Assembly: GCA_014084085.1 (NCBI GenBank) | Contig: NPFB01000106.1 | Span: 1-51,759, forward strand | Direction of reading: 5' to 3' | Length of the DNA: 51,759 nt | Source of the DNA: Hondaea fermentalgiana | Taxonomy: Eukaryota > Sar > Bigyra > Thraustochytrida > Thraustochytriidae | Program-made: the position numbers and the translations under genes | The notes under the pieces: generated by a model | Seen by the model: only the letters and a program-made list of their open reading frames with translations | What the model was told of the DNA's origin: nothing | Database searches by the model: none | Part shown: positions 37,724 to 46,982 of the stretch, piece by piece | Layout: each line of letters starts with the position of its first letter | How positions within the stretch are numbered: position 1 is the first letter of the stretch

Positions 37724-38595
37724 CGCCGCGGCGTGCGCGGCGTCCTTGACTCGCGCCGGGCGGCAGCGGTGCGGCGGCCGGTCGATCGATCGATCGATCT
37801 CGGCAGCGGGGAGCGGCAGGCAGACGCGAGGCGAGGCGAGGCGAGGCGAGGCGAGGCGAGCGCGGCGCGGCGCGGCGCGGCGCGCAGCGAGAACGCCGCG
37901 CGGAGGGAGGAGCGGTCGCCGGCCAGAACGCTCTCGGCGCTGCTCGGGGCGCCTGCGAGCACGGTTCGCGCGCCCTCCGCGCTGATGCCTGCTGCCTGCT
38001 GCACTGCTGGCGATGATGAGAACGCCGACGGCGACGATGAAAAATCAGAGCCAGTGATGCTGCTGATCAGGGACGGGGATGTGTTGATGATGGTGATGCA
38101 GGGACTCGATCACTCACCCTGACACTGACAGCAGTGCAGCTGCAGCAGCAGAAGAAGGAAGGGCCGACCTGCAGCTGCAAGTGGCATGTGGCAGTGATGA
38201 CAGTGGCCCGCAGCGCAGCCGCCATGGAAGGGCGAGATTCACCAATCTCGAGAACGCCAGTCGAGGGCGGCTGCGGCCCGCCACGGCTTCCTGGAGACTC
38301 AAGAACAGCGCCGCTGCAGCTACCGCTGGCAGTGCATTGCCTCGGCTGCGTCGGGGAAAAAGGTTGTTTCATCCTCCTCCTCCTCGACAGCGACTCCCGC
38401 TGCAGCCTTACATCTCGTCCTGGCCAGCAAGTCGAGATCTGCTGCTGACTGCGAGTCGAGTGGGGCGGCACGTGGTGCGCAGTCAAGACCGATACGGACG
38501 AGCATTTTGACGCGGTCGATGGGAGTTCATAAATGATGCGGCTGCAGCGGCCGCGGCAAGGTCTTCTTTTAGATATTTATATACATGTCACATGC

Positions 38596-41500
38596 TTAGC
38601 GCTCGGATGTTTCACCGGCTGCGGCTGATGTCGCGTGCAAGACGCGATGGAGAAAAATGCGCTGAAGCTCCTCGTTCACGGCCTCCTCCGCATAGATCTC
38701 GCTGCGAAAGTAAAGAACCTCCTCCTTGAGAAAGAGATTGGCATGCAGGGCCCTGTCCATCTCGTGCGCCGACTCCTCCAGCCTCTTGGCATCGCTCCAG
38801 TTCCAGGCCGACTCGACTTGCATGGGGAGAACGCGTCGCGAGACACAAAAGTAATTGAGGGAATCCCTGAGACCTTGCACGTGGAAGATCCCGTTCGTCA
38901 AGATGAGAAGAACCACCGCGTCTGGCTGCGGCCCGGTTCGAGTTTCCTGCTCCTTTCTCTCGGCCAGCTTTTCTCCGTTCTCGTCAAGCCTGACAATGAA
39001 GCGATAGCGCGTAGAGTTCACCAGCCTCGTGTTGCGCGCCGTGGACGGTTGCATGCACATCTCATAGCGCTTTGCCGCGCGTTCTCCGTCGGGACTGTCG
39101 CCGCCATAGACCACGAAAATCTCAACGTCCTTTTGCGTCTCGCTGTCGTGCGCGTGTTGCTGCGCACCGTCGCTCCGATTTTGCCAGACATCGCTCGAGC
39201 TCAAGAGCTCCGGAGGCACAAAGCCCGAAATCCGCATCAATTGTTTAGCCACAGCATCTGCTTCGAACTTTCGCCGACGGTAGACGAGGATCTTTTCCTC
39301 GCCATACTTGAAGCAGTAATTCCTCACCAGCTTGAGGGCATGCAGGAGTTCCTCCTTCATTTCAACTTCTTTCCGCAGGTTTTGCATGTTGCTCTTGAAT
39401 TCTCGAGTGGCCACATGGATAAATTCACTCCTTTTCTGAGGTCCAGGTACATGCCTTCGCTCGATGGCTTCGGTAAAGTCCCACTTGAAATCATTCTCCG
39501 TCCTCCACGTTAGCTCGTCATCTTCAGCTTGTTCGCAGCCTTGGCTGCGAGAGGACCAGGGCGTGCATGCTGTGTTCCAGTGTGGATTCCTCAAATCATC
39601 CTCCTTGATAAAGATGACGTCCCTTTTAAGTTCAATCGCCTGTGCCAGCTCAAGGAGACAGAACGGACGAAAGAGTGCTGAGCGCGTGAGGATAAAGACA
39701 AACCTTTTGGAAAGCGCAATGCCTTCGTACATCCCGGGCAATGTCACAACGTCAGCATTCACGTCGACCCAGGTGTACGCACGCTTTGCTCGCAGATGAA
39801 GATCCAGTTGTTGAACGATCCAAGACGCCTCCCGTTGAACGTGACTTAGGAAAAAGTGGTATCGCGGCAGTAAGTCGTTGCTGGGTTGCAATGGCGTTGG
39901 GTCCGCCGTCTTGACTTTGGCTGGCTTCCCACGAATGATAAAGGGGTGGCGAAGAACATCCTCAATAGTGATGCGCTGGCTTGAAACGCCCACGAGGCAT
40001 CGGCGGACAAGGTCTCGGCCATCCTCATGTTGGCCCAGTCTCTTGTCGCGCTCGTCGTCGAGACCAATCCAATTTATCAGCTCCGCCCTTTCGACGCGGG
40101 TCACGAGGTTGTCCGTGTTTCGTTCCATGAGAAAAAGTGGCGTTCCGCTGAGAAGCTCGTACAAGACCACGCCAAAACTCCACACATCAAATTGCGACTT
40201 GTCGCAGCTCCGTGACTCGTCGTGGTCGTGTCGCCTGTCGCGACCAGAGTTGGCATCGTCATCGCTGGCCTCGTACCAAAAAGTGTTGGGGCCCGTGCCC
40301 GTGCGCTCTTGGGACAGGAAAAGAATTCTGGCTGCCTCCGGGGGGATGTATCCCGAGCTGCACTTGGTGTTGGCGTCAAAACGTTCCTCTTTGGACGTTG
40401 CTGAGTCCATATCGATGAGATTCCACCTCGCCCCGTCTTCGTTCAAGCTATCCTCGCCGTCCCTCAATAGAGCAGCCGGGGTCTTACTGTACTTGCACCG
40501 ACGACTCTCGCTCCAAAAGCTCTTGTCAAAGGTGCCCTTGTCAGTGAAAAAGCGCTCGGTCGAGACGGACGACCTCAGAATCACATTGCGTGGCTTGATG
40601 TCGCCATGCACGATGTCTTCTTTGTGCAGTTCAGCGATCGCGTGAGCAAGATACCAAGCGACAGTTCGGATTCGGCATGCGTCGGGCCCGGCAAGATACT
40701 CCGAGTTCATGAAGCCAAAGAGGGTATAGTTTGCTCTGGTCATGATGATGCACTTGTCTTCCACGTGGAGCGCACGGATCTTCATTGTGTACTTGTACTG
40801 ACGCTGCTTTCGATCTAGATCTGTGATGAGCTCGTCGCGAGGCATGTCCCTGTTGTATTCAATCCCGCGCGCACGCAGCTCGCGGTCAAACTCCCTTTCG
40901 TCCTCCATCACCTTGATTGCAACGGATTTGCTGTTGTCGCGAAGATCGTTCGCAAAGAAGACCACACAATTTTGACTCAGGTGGGCAGGAGCGCCCTTGA
41001 CCACTTGATAACGCCCGAGATAGACCCCGTGCGTTAGAGCCCAGTCGCGAAGCTCCGTACCTTCACAGGCGCGCACGATTGATCGCAGAGAGCGGCCTCG
41101 TTTGTCCTTGTAGTCGAAGAGTCCAGTCATGAGCGAGTGGTTGTTTCGCGTGATATCTTTCATGATCTTCATCATGTTCATGAGCGAGCTTCTTTGCGCG
41201 AAGATATGATGGATCATGGACCCGTGCTCTTGCTTCGTATCGGAACCAAGCGTCGCCCCAGGCGAATGCACTTCATCGGCCCAGGCATCATCCTCCGCAG
41301 CGCAATCCTGACCAAATGGCCCGGTAAACGAGGAGTCGTGTCTTTGAAGAGGACGCAAGCAAGGTGCCGGAGACTCTGATGCCGTCCAGATGGACATGTG
41401 CGCCCAGACGCTATAGTTGCCCTTGTACAGGTGCGTGACCATGGCTGTGATGCACGATGCAAGAAGTCTCGGGTTTTGCTTCACCATCTTGAAGGCTTTG

Positions 41501-43293
41501 GAGGTCCATCGGAAAGATCGCGGGGCATTGTTCTCGCTCCAAAGTCCTACCTCGTCGGCGTTAAAAAGCACCTTGGCAATGTGCTGCGCTCCCTCACGAG
41601 GCTTGCATAATGCGAGCACTGGAACCAGCTCCTCGCAGATGGACCCAAAGGTATTCTCGCGAATGTCGATATTGTAGTCTGACATGCAGAGCGCCACATC
41701 GATAAAGTTAGCCGCCAATTTGGTGTACTTTCTACGCTCGTGCAACGTCGGGCTCTGATCGCCAATGATTTTGATGAGGATAAGCTTGGAAACTTTAAAG
41801 TTGTCCGGCTCCTTGAGCGCCGTAATGATCTTTTCCATCCCCATCTTGAGCGCATTGCGTTTCAAGTTGAGCTCGTCCACCTTGCACACGCGAACGAGAT
41901 TGCAGATCGCATCCACGCATCTTCCTGTGAGCTTGTTGCGACCAAGATGCACCAACTTCATGTCTTTGCCACGCTTCAGCAGTGCTTCCAAGAGCTCAAT
42001 GGCCGCATCGTCGCCAATTTGATTGTTGAAGAGGTTGATAGAAAGCAGATCATTTGTCACGGTGATTGAACGTGCAATGGACAGACCTCCTCTTTCCCCG
42101 ATAACGTTGACGGCAAGGTCGAGAACCTCGAGGTTCTTGTGGCGCTCGAACAAAGTACGCAAACAGTCGTCGCTCTTTTCCGTCAAGTTATTGAAAAACA
42201 GCGAGAGCAGTTTCAAATTCGACTGGGACTTGGTGTCAGCGAGTGCACTGCAGATTTCGCGGCAACCTGCATCGGCAATTGCGTTCATGCCAAGATCGAG
42301 GGCGCACAGAGACGTGTTCTTGCGGAGAGAATCGCCGAGAGCGATTCCGCCCTCTGCGCCAATGACGTTATTTCGGAGGCTCAGCACCTGTACGAAACAG
42401 TCCGCTTGCTTGAGAAAGCTTGCCACAACTTTGGCGCCAACGGACCCGAGTCCATTGTTGTAAAGTTGCAGCTTTACGAGGGTCTTGTTGCCCCGGAGAG
42501 CACAAAGGAGTTCATCGAGACTCGTGCGACCAATATCCCCGGGGGCGTTGTTGCGGTCGGCAAAGGAGTGCGACTCTTCCTTCTTCAAGTCATTGCCCAA
42601 ACCGCTGCCACCGAGGTTGAGAAAGACGAGATGGTGATTGAGCTTAAGAGCGTTTCCAAGCTTGATCATGCGCAGAACGCCGGGGCGTAAGGGTTGCTGG
42701 CCAGAGTAAGGCTGTGGCGAAACAAGTCGCGATTCTTTTCCTGGTGCGTCATTGGCCTGCAGAGATTGCGACGCAGCGCCTGCTCGAGTTCCATCCTCAA
42801 AGGTCTCTGTCTGAGGATGCAGGGCAGACACAGATTCGATGTTGGCTGCAAGCCCATTGCGGCTCAGATCCAGGCCAACCATCCAAGGGATGTTGTATTT
42901 GATAATTTGCACCACATCGTCGAAGATCTCGCGATTTAGATCAACAGAGGAAACCTCGAGGAGACCGAGCGTTCTAAAGCCCACTTCAACGCGCTCGTGC
43001 TCTTCTTGGTTCGCGGCGCCCGCCAGGATAGACGTGCATTCCACGCGTTTTGGGGCTTCCTCGCCGGCCCCGGACCAAATGTGCCGTTCAGTAGTCGCCT
43101 GCTCAACCTTGGCCTGCTCTTCGACATTTGCGCAGAGAGGCTCGTAATACATTTTCCTATTGACACCGAGCATCCTCGACGTGTTGCCGATGTCTTCCCA
43201 TCCCGCACGAACCGTCAGCCCATCTTCGGACTCGGGCAGGTCGCTATTGGCCTGCTCAGTCCTCGCAAGGTGCTCCTCGCTGACGCTGGCCAT
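38596..43293 (-). CDS. LRR-kinase-TIR immune-receptor-like protein
   Basis: 1,565 residues in one exon; start GCCAGCATC in the plus strand (ATG at 43293). Residues about 95-500 are leucine-rich repeats of the ribonuclease-inhibitor/NLR type (LVKLQLYNNGLGSVGAKVV, LCALDLGMNAIADAGC, LLSINLFNNQIGDDAA). A helical linker (about 500-745) ends in an ankyrin-terminal-like piece. A protein kinase domain (about 755-1120) has Lys794 in VAIKVM and Asp898 in VHGDIKPRN. The metal-binding loop is LIDMDSA with Asp961. GYIPPEA and DVWSFGVVLYELLSG follow. A TIR domain begins at about 1142 (RYHFFLSHVQREASWIV, YTWVDVNAD). It keeps the glutamate typical of NAD-cleaving TIRs in FCLLELAQAI (Glu1215). The last 250 residues resemble a second, divergent TIR-like fold. 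No signal peptide or membrane helix is present, so it is a cytosolic sensor candidate. Confidence 0.9.
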   Translation of the reverse strand: MASVSEEHLARTEQANSDLPESEDGLTVRAGWEDIGNTSRMLGVNRKMYYEPLCANVEEQAKVEQATTERHIWSGAGEEAPKRVECTSILAGAANQEEHERVEVGFRTLGLLEVSSVDLNREIFDDVVQIIKYNIPWMVGLDLSRNGLAANIESVSALHPQTETFEDGTRAGAASQSLQANDAPGKESRLVSPQPYSGQQPLRPGVLRMIKLGNALKLNHHLVFLNLGGSGLGNDLKKEESHSFADRNNAPGDIGRTSLDELLCALRGNKTLVKLQLYNNGLGSVGAKVVASFLKQADCFVQVLSLRNNVIGAEGGIALGDSLRKNTSLCALDLGMNAIADAGCREICSALADTKSQSNLKLLSLFFNNLTEKSDDCLRTLFERHKNLEVLDLAVNVIGERGGLSIARSITVTNDLLSINLFNNQIGDDAAIELLEALLKRGKDMKLVHLGRNKLTGRCVDAICNLVRVCKVDELNLKRNALKMGMEKIITALKEPDNFKVSKLILIKIIGDQSPTLHERRKYTKLAANFIDVALCMSDYNIDIRENTFGSICEELVPVLALCKPREGAQHIAKVLFNADEVGLWSENNAPRSFRWTSKAFKMVKQNPRLLASCITAMVTHLYKGNYSVWAHMSIWTASESPAPCLRPLQRHDSSFTGPFGQDCAAEDDAWADEVHSPGATLGSDTKQEHGSMIHHIFAQRSSLMNMMKIMKDITRNNHSLMTGLFDYKDKRGRSLRSIVRACEGTELRDWALTHGVYLGRYQVVKGAPAHLSQNCVVFFANDLRDNSKSVAIKVMEDEREFDRELRARGIEYNRDMPRDELITDLDRKQRQYKYTMKIRALHVEDKCIIMTRANYTLFGFMNSEYLAGPDACRIRTVAWYLAHAIAELHKEDIVHGDIKPRNVILRSSVSTERFFTDKGTFDKSFWSESRRCKYSKTPAALLRDGEDSLNEDGARWNLIDMDSATSKEERFDANTKCSSGYIPPEAARILFLSQERTGTGPNTFWYEASDDDANSGRDRRHDHDESRSCDKSQFDVWSFGVVLYELLSGTPLFLMERNTDNLVTRVERAELINWIGLDDERDKRLGQHEDGRDLVRRCLVGVSSQRITIEDVLRHPFIIRGKPAKVKTADPTPLQPSNDLLPRYHFFLSHVQREASWIVQQLDLHLRAKRAYTWVDVNADVVTLPGMYEGIALSKRFVFILTRSALFRPFCLLELAQAIELKRDVIFIKEDDLRNPHWNTACTPWSSRSQGCEQAEDDELTWRTENDFKWDFTEAIERRHVPGPQKRSEFIHVATREFKSNMQNLRKEVEMKEELLHALKLVRNYCFKYGEEKILVYRRRKFEADAVAKQLMRISGFVPPELLSSSDVWQNRSDGAQQHAHDSETQKDVEIFVVYGGDSPDGERAAKRYEMCMQPSTARNTRLVNSTRYRFIVRLDENGEKLAERKEQETRTGPQPDAVVLLILTNGIFHVQGLRDSLNYFCVSRRVLPMQVESAWNWSDAKRLEESAHEMDRALHANLFLKEEVLYFRSEIYAEEAVNEELQRIFLHRVLHATSAAAGETSER

Positions 43294-44299
43294 CTTGCTG
43301 CTTGATCCTCAAGCACCTTGAAAGCTTGCTCGAGCACCACCAAGCTGATACGTTTGCTTGTTTATGAACAAAGGGGAAGATTTGTTGCTTGAGGCTTGCC
43401 TTAATTTTAAAGATCGATCGATCCGAAAAAGATCGCTTTCTCCCGGAAAATATCTATCGCTTCTTTCACCAAGAATCGATTTCTCCAGAAGGATCTAGAT
43501 CTTTTCCTGCACTGCGATGTATAGCGATGCTTTGTTTTCCTCGCGCCACGCCACCACCTCGAATTAGATGGTCTCGCTGCACGTCTAGGTTCCGGGTCTG
43601 CCGATTCCTTCCCTCCGCTCCAACTCTGCGCTGCCTTGCCACGCTTCCCGGTCGCTGGAGCTCCCTGGGGTCCTCGAGGACGCCGCCAAGCTCTCTCGCT
43701 TCACCAACCCCGCTTCTCGCGCCCTCTGGCTCCTCGTCCTCTCGCCCGCACGTAGGGGTCCTCGCCCGTCGCGCGAACCGGAAACATCGGCCCCGGGCCC
43801 GTCCTACACCGCGTCCGGCGAGTTGCGAGTTGGTCTCGCCGTCCGTCCGTCGGTCGTCGTGTCCCCGTCTCCGTCCTCGTCGCTGTCCCCGTCGCTGTCG
43901 CTGCCGCTGCCGCCATGGTCGCTGCCGCCGTCTGTCGCTGTCGCTCTTCGCGTCGTCCAAGCGGCTCTCTCCAGCTAATGCGGCAAGACCAGCGCGGCGC
44001 GTGCCGCCACGGTACCGGTTCGCGGTACCGGCCTGGAGAACCTGCGCGCGCGAACCTGCTGGAGAACCTGCGGCCAGTGGAGAGGAGAACCTGGGCGGCG
44101 GAGGAGAACCTACGCGACGGAGAACCTACGCGAAGCGGACGCGTGCGAAGGACGGGGGTGAAACAAAGGAACGCAACGCAAAGCAAAAGAACTTGAGAAC
44201 TCGGAACGCAAAGCAAAGGAACGCAAACGCAAAGCAGAGAACTTGAAACGCAAAGCAAGCAAAGCAAAGCAAATACCGAACGCGGCGCGGGACCACGAG
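43294..44299. promoter_or_regulatory. Divergent promoter interval, TIR gene / Nudix gene
   Basis: About 1 kb between two start codons pointing apart. Near the TIR start the DNA is AT-richer, with GATCGATC and AGATCT-like words (43410-43500). The middle is GC-rich. The Nudix side ends in a repetitive leader (listed separately). Long frames crossing it are compositional. Confidence 0.5.
44160..44280 (+). repeat. Irregular CAAAG/GAACGCAAAG repeat in the Nudix leader
   Basis: Units such as GAACGCAAAGCAAAG and AGAACTTGA recur several times and end about 20 bases before the start codon at 44300. The tract is nearly T-free in the sense strand. Confidence 0.85.
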
Positions 44300-45055
44300 A
44301 TGCCACGCAACATTCGGATGTCGTTTGAGGAGAAATTTCCGAGCTGCGACGATATGGACAGGGAGACGGAGAGCGGCGAGGCGCCGAGCTTGAAGGATCA
44401 TGCGGAAAAGGTGCACGATGTCCCGCTTGAGGCGCCGGGCTTTCGCTGGGTGCGGCTGGTGAAGCAGACGTTTCGCAATGAAAAGCAAGTAGAGAAGGAG
44501 TGGGAGTTCGCAGAGCGTACGACGCGCAAAGGAGAGATTGACGCAGTCTTCATTGTGGCCACCGTCGTCGGACGCATGGAGGGACAGGGGCCGGAAACGC
44601 TCGTCATCTCGCAGTATCGCCCGCCTACCGACTCCTACGTGCTCGAGTTCCCCGCGGGACTCGTCGATGAGGGAGAGGACGCCGAGACCGCGGCGCTTCG
44701 CGAACTCCGCGAGGAGACCGGGTATCTTGGCGAGGTCAAATCCGTCTCCGACGTGCTGTTTGTCGACCCGGGACTCTCGAATGCCAATCTTAAGTTCGTT
44801 AATGTCACAGTAGACTGTACCAATGATCTCAATCGCGAACCAGTGCCAAAGCAGGATGAGGACGAGTTCATACAAACGCATCTGGTTCCTCAAAAGGACC
44901 TTCTCAAGTCACTTCGCAATCCCAGGCATATTGAGACGGAGAAATCGATGCTTCCCGACACGACCGCCCTCAAAGACCGGTCCAATGTGACTGTGAGTGG
45001 GCTGCTCTACGCATACGCTCTCGGTCTTGCAGCAGCTCAAAGTCAGCATGTATAG
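44300..45055 (+). CDS. Nudix hydrolase, ADP-ribose pyrophosphatase type
   Basis: 251 residues from the Met at 44300 (GAGATGCCAC). An in-frame Met at 44243 and a second at 44318 are alternatives. The Nudix box is complete at residues 120-142: G-LVDEG-E-DAETAAL-REL-REETGY, with all catalytic Glu residues. Upstream are GEIDAVFIVATVV and VISQYRPPTDSYVLEFPAG, the strand and QYR-x10-EFPAG elements of the NUDT5/YSA1 group. That group splits ADP-ribose into AMP and ribose 5-phosphate. Downstream DPGLSNANLKFVNVTVD also fits: NUDT5 and Ysa1 have a DPG-x(3)-E/N element there. The C-terminus VSGLLYAYALGLAA matches the family's final helix. It likely clears ADP-ribose or related nucleoside diphosphate sugars in the cytosol. 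It is head to head with a TIR gene whose product may generate ADP-ribose. Confidence 0.9.
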   Translation: MPRNIRMSFEEKFPSCDDMDRETESGEAPSLKDHAEKVHDVPLEAPGFRWVRLVKQTFRNEKQVEKEWEFAERTTRKGEIDAVFIVATVVGRMEGQGPETLVISQYRPPTDSYVLEFPAGLVDEGEDAETAALRELREETGYLGEVKSVSDVLFVDPGLSNANLKFVNVTVDCTNDLNREPVPKQDEDEFIQTHLVPQKDLLKSLRNPRHIETEKSMLPDTTALKDRSNVTVSGLLYAYALGLAAAQSQHV

Positions 45056-45560
45056 CGACAACACATGAGCGAGTGTGCAGTAAAATGTTATCAAAGAATT
45101 CTGTTTTTTAAAAATGGAGACAGAATCGAAAATTGCACAAGCAAACACATATACATTAAAGAGATTCCGAACTGGCTCACGCGTTTTTGGAAGGAAAAAG
45201 CCAACGTAAGCACCATCAACGCTACATGTTTTGCGCTCAGGATTGACGCAATCAAGAAATACAAAAGCGCACTCATTCCCGCAAGAAAACAGAAAAATAA
45301 AAATAGCGATCTTCCACTTTGCTTTACAACGTCGAGAATTTGGCAAAAAGTGCTGCTGTGTGTCGCAGTGCTGATGATGAAAAGGAGAAAAAGTGAAAGA
45401 AAGTGCAAGTGCCTTGCCTTTGTTTGTTCCTGACGTTTCGTTGTCTCACGAAACGAGTTGAAGAGAAAGAGAAAGAAAACGAGGAACAGCCGGCCGGGAG
45501 ATTTGGTTATTTTGATTAAAGATGGATGGCTGATCGAAGCAGGACAAAGCAAACAACGCC
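45056..45560. other. Convergent 3' intergenic region
   Basis: AT-rich, A-rich sequence between the stops of the Nudix gene and the GDT1 gene. A purine run (GAAGAGAAAGAGAAAG, about 45459-45480) would be a pyrimidine tract after the GDT1 stop in its sense strand. No gene was recognised. Confidence 0.55.
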
Positions 45561-46307
45561 CTAGCTGTACGTAGAAAGGTTGAGAAAGGCAAAGATGAAA
45601 AAGGTAAAGCTGCCAGAAAAGGCAACGGTCCGCTGGCTAATCTGCGTGGCGATAAGGCGACCTCCGAAGACAGCAATGGCCGTGCAAATGGTGTGTCCCA
45701 CCATACCACCAATCGTCACACCAATCGGGTCGTTGTGCGCAGACAAAGTAACGGTGGCAATCTGACTACGGTCACCCCACTCGGCCAGGAAGGTCATCAC
45801 AAAGGCCTCGATAAAGACCGGCGTGAGGATCTTGCCAAGCTGCGCGCGCCAGCCCGCTTTGCTCTTGGATGCGCGCAGCGATTTCTCGACTTCCTCGATT
45901 TCATCGTCCGCGTCATCGTGGCTTGCGTGGTAGCCAATCCACAAGAGGCGAAAGCCAAAGAAGAAGTACATAAAGGTGGCGATCTTGTGCGTGAGCGCCG
46001 GGCTAATGAGCTTGGGCATGACAAAGCCCATCGCTGCCGAAAGCACAGTCATCACATACAGCGCGCCTAGCGCACCGGCCAGGATCACCGCTCGCGGGTA
46101 CCGCATCGCCATAATGGCCGCGATGATAAAGGTCTCGTCACCGAGCTCAGAGACGATGATCATGGCAAACGATCGAATCGTGGCCTCGGTAAACGTTCCG
46201 TACGGCTCGTCCTCATTGATGGAACCAGCCTTTTGGGTGAGCCCGTCCACGAGCATGCCGCGCAGGTTGCCCCCGCGGCTCGCGGCCTCGTCTGCAAAAG
46301 TCGCCAT
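45561..46307 (-). CDS. GDT1/TMEM165-family cation transporter (UPF0016)
   Basis: 248 residues with six or seven membrane helices in two halves. Each half carries the family's E-x-G-D-(K/R)-(T/S) motif: ELGDET at residues 54-59 and EWGDRS at 176-181. FIIAAIMAMRYPRAVILAGALGAL after the first motif is near-identical to the animal TMEM165 pattern. Between the halves is an acidic-to-basic cytosolic loop (HDDADDEIEEVEKSLRASKSK). Family members import Mn2+ and Ca2+ into the Golgi, or into chloroplasts in plants, in exchange for protons, supporting glycosylation. The first motif has Glu58 where Lys or Arg is usual. No long N-terminal targeting sequence is present, so a Golgi or vacuole location is more likely than a plastid. 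It is head to head with the UDP-sugar pyrophosphorylase gene. Confidence 0.92.
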   Translation of the reverse strand: MATFADEAASRGGNLRGMLVDGLTQKAGSINEDEPYGTFTEATIRSFAMIIVSELGDETFIIAAIMAMRYPRAVILAGALGALYVMTVLSAAMGFVMPKLISPALTHKIATFMYFFFGFRLLWIGYHASHDDADDEIEEVEKSLRASKSKAGWRAQLGKILTPVFIEAFVMTFLAEWGDRSQIATVTLSAHNDPIGVTIGGMVGHTICTAIAVFGGRLIATQISQRTVAFSGSFTFFIFAFLNLSTYS

Positions 46308-46359
46308 CCTGTACGCGTGGACGCAGCAACAAGCAGCCTAAGCAAAAGAAAGCCTCTTC

Positions 46360-46404
46360 TCGTTCGTTCGTTCGCTCGCTCGCTCGTGCGTGCGTGCGTG
46401 CGTC
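46360..46404 (-). repeat. Tetranucleotide repeats in the GDT1 leader
   Basis: Consecutive CGTT, CGCT and CGTG units in the plus strand (AACG, AGCG and CACG in the transcript), 55-95 bases before the GDT1 start codon. Confidence 0.9.
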
Positions 46405-46887
46405 CGCAAAGAACGACGAAGGGCGCCTGCGAAGCAGCGCCGCCGGCAAGGCACGACCGAGTCGAAGAGCGCCACGCGCCTCTTCCGCTCCTCTCTAGCA
46501 GGACCGCGGCCGGGCCACGGGACAGAGCTTGCTGGCCTCGACGACTCCAGTTTGTTCGTGCTGCCCCTCCGCATTGGTCTCCCTGCACGAGACCCCCCCA
46601 CCTAGGTTAGTGTGTGCTTTTCACGCTTGAAGCGAGCGCATAAAAATCAAGTATGAGACCCCTCCAGCTCACCATTTGAACAACCCAAATTCGACGTGGC
46701 TACCCCCCCACCTCCTGCCTGCAGCTTGCGAGTCCGCCTCGGCAGCGCCAGGGTAATACATGAAACAGAGCAGAGCCGATCAGAGTGCCCCCCCTCCTTC
46801 GACAAAGGGCCGCGGCCTGAACAACGCAAAGTAGAAATTGGTGTGTGCGCAACGCAATTTAAACTCCTTGTCGCTCAGAATCTCCGG

Positions 46888-46944
46888 TATAGACAGAGAG
46901 ACAGAGCAGAGCAGACAGAGCAGGCAGGCAAGGAGGCAGACAGA

Positions 46945-46981
<37 letters not shown>

Positions 46982-46982
46982 G
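46888..46982 (+). repeat. GACA/GAGCA repeats in the pyrophosphorylase leader
   Basis: Irregular AGACAGAGCAG units lead into about ten perfect GACA units (46945-46982). A purine-only stretch of about 40 bases follows nearer the start codon (about 47050-47089). Confidence 0.92.

Larger units (their letters stand above)
36661..38595. other. GC-rich intergenic region with assembly gap
   Basis: 1.9 kb between the OPT start and the 3' end of the LRR-kinase-TIR gene, containing many simple repeats. These are CTTGTCT units at 36665-36735 (GACAAG in the OPT leader), GGCAA units at 37309-37340, GATC repeats near 37782 and GGCGA units at about 37827-37860. GGCGC repeats follow. Frames running across the N block are artefacts. 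No gene could be supported. Confidence 0.55.

Noticed and set aside
37483..38122. Long frames crossing the N block on both strands
   Set aside because: They exist only because N codons do not stop translation, and the flanks are simple repeats.
43389..44246. 285-residue frame upstream of the Nudix gene
   Set aside because: Arg/Pro/Ser-rich composition over promoter and leader repeats, with no domain.
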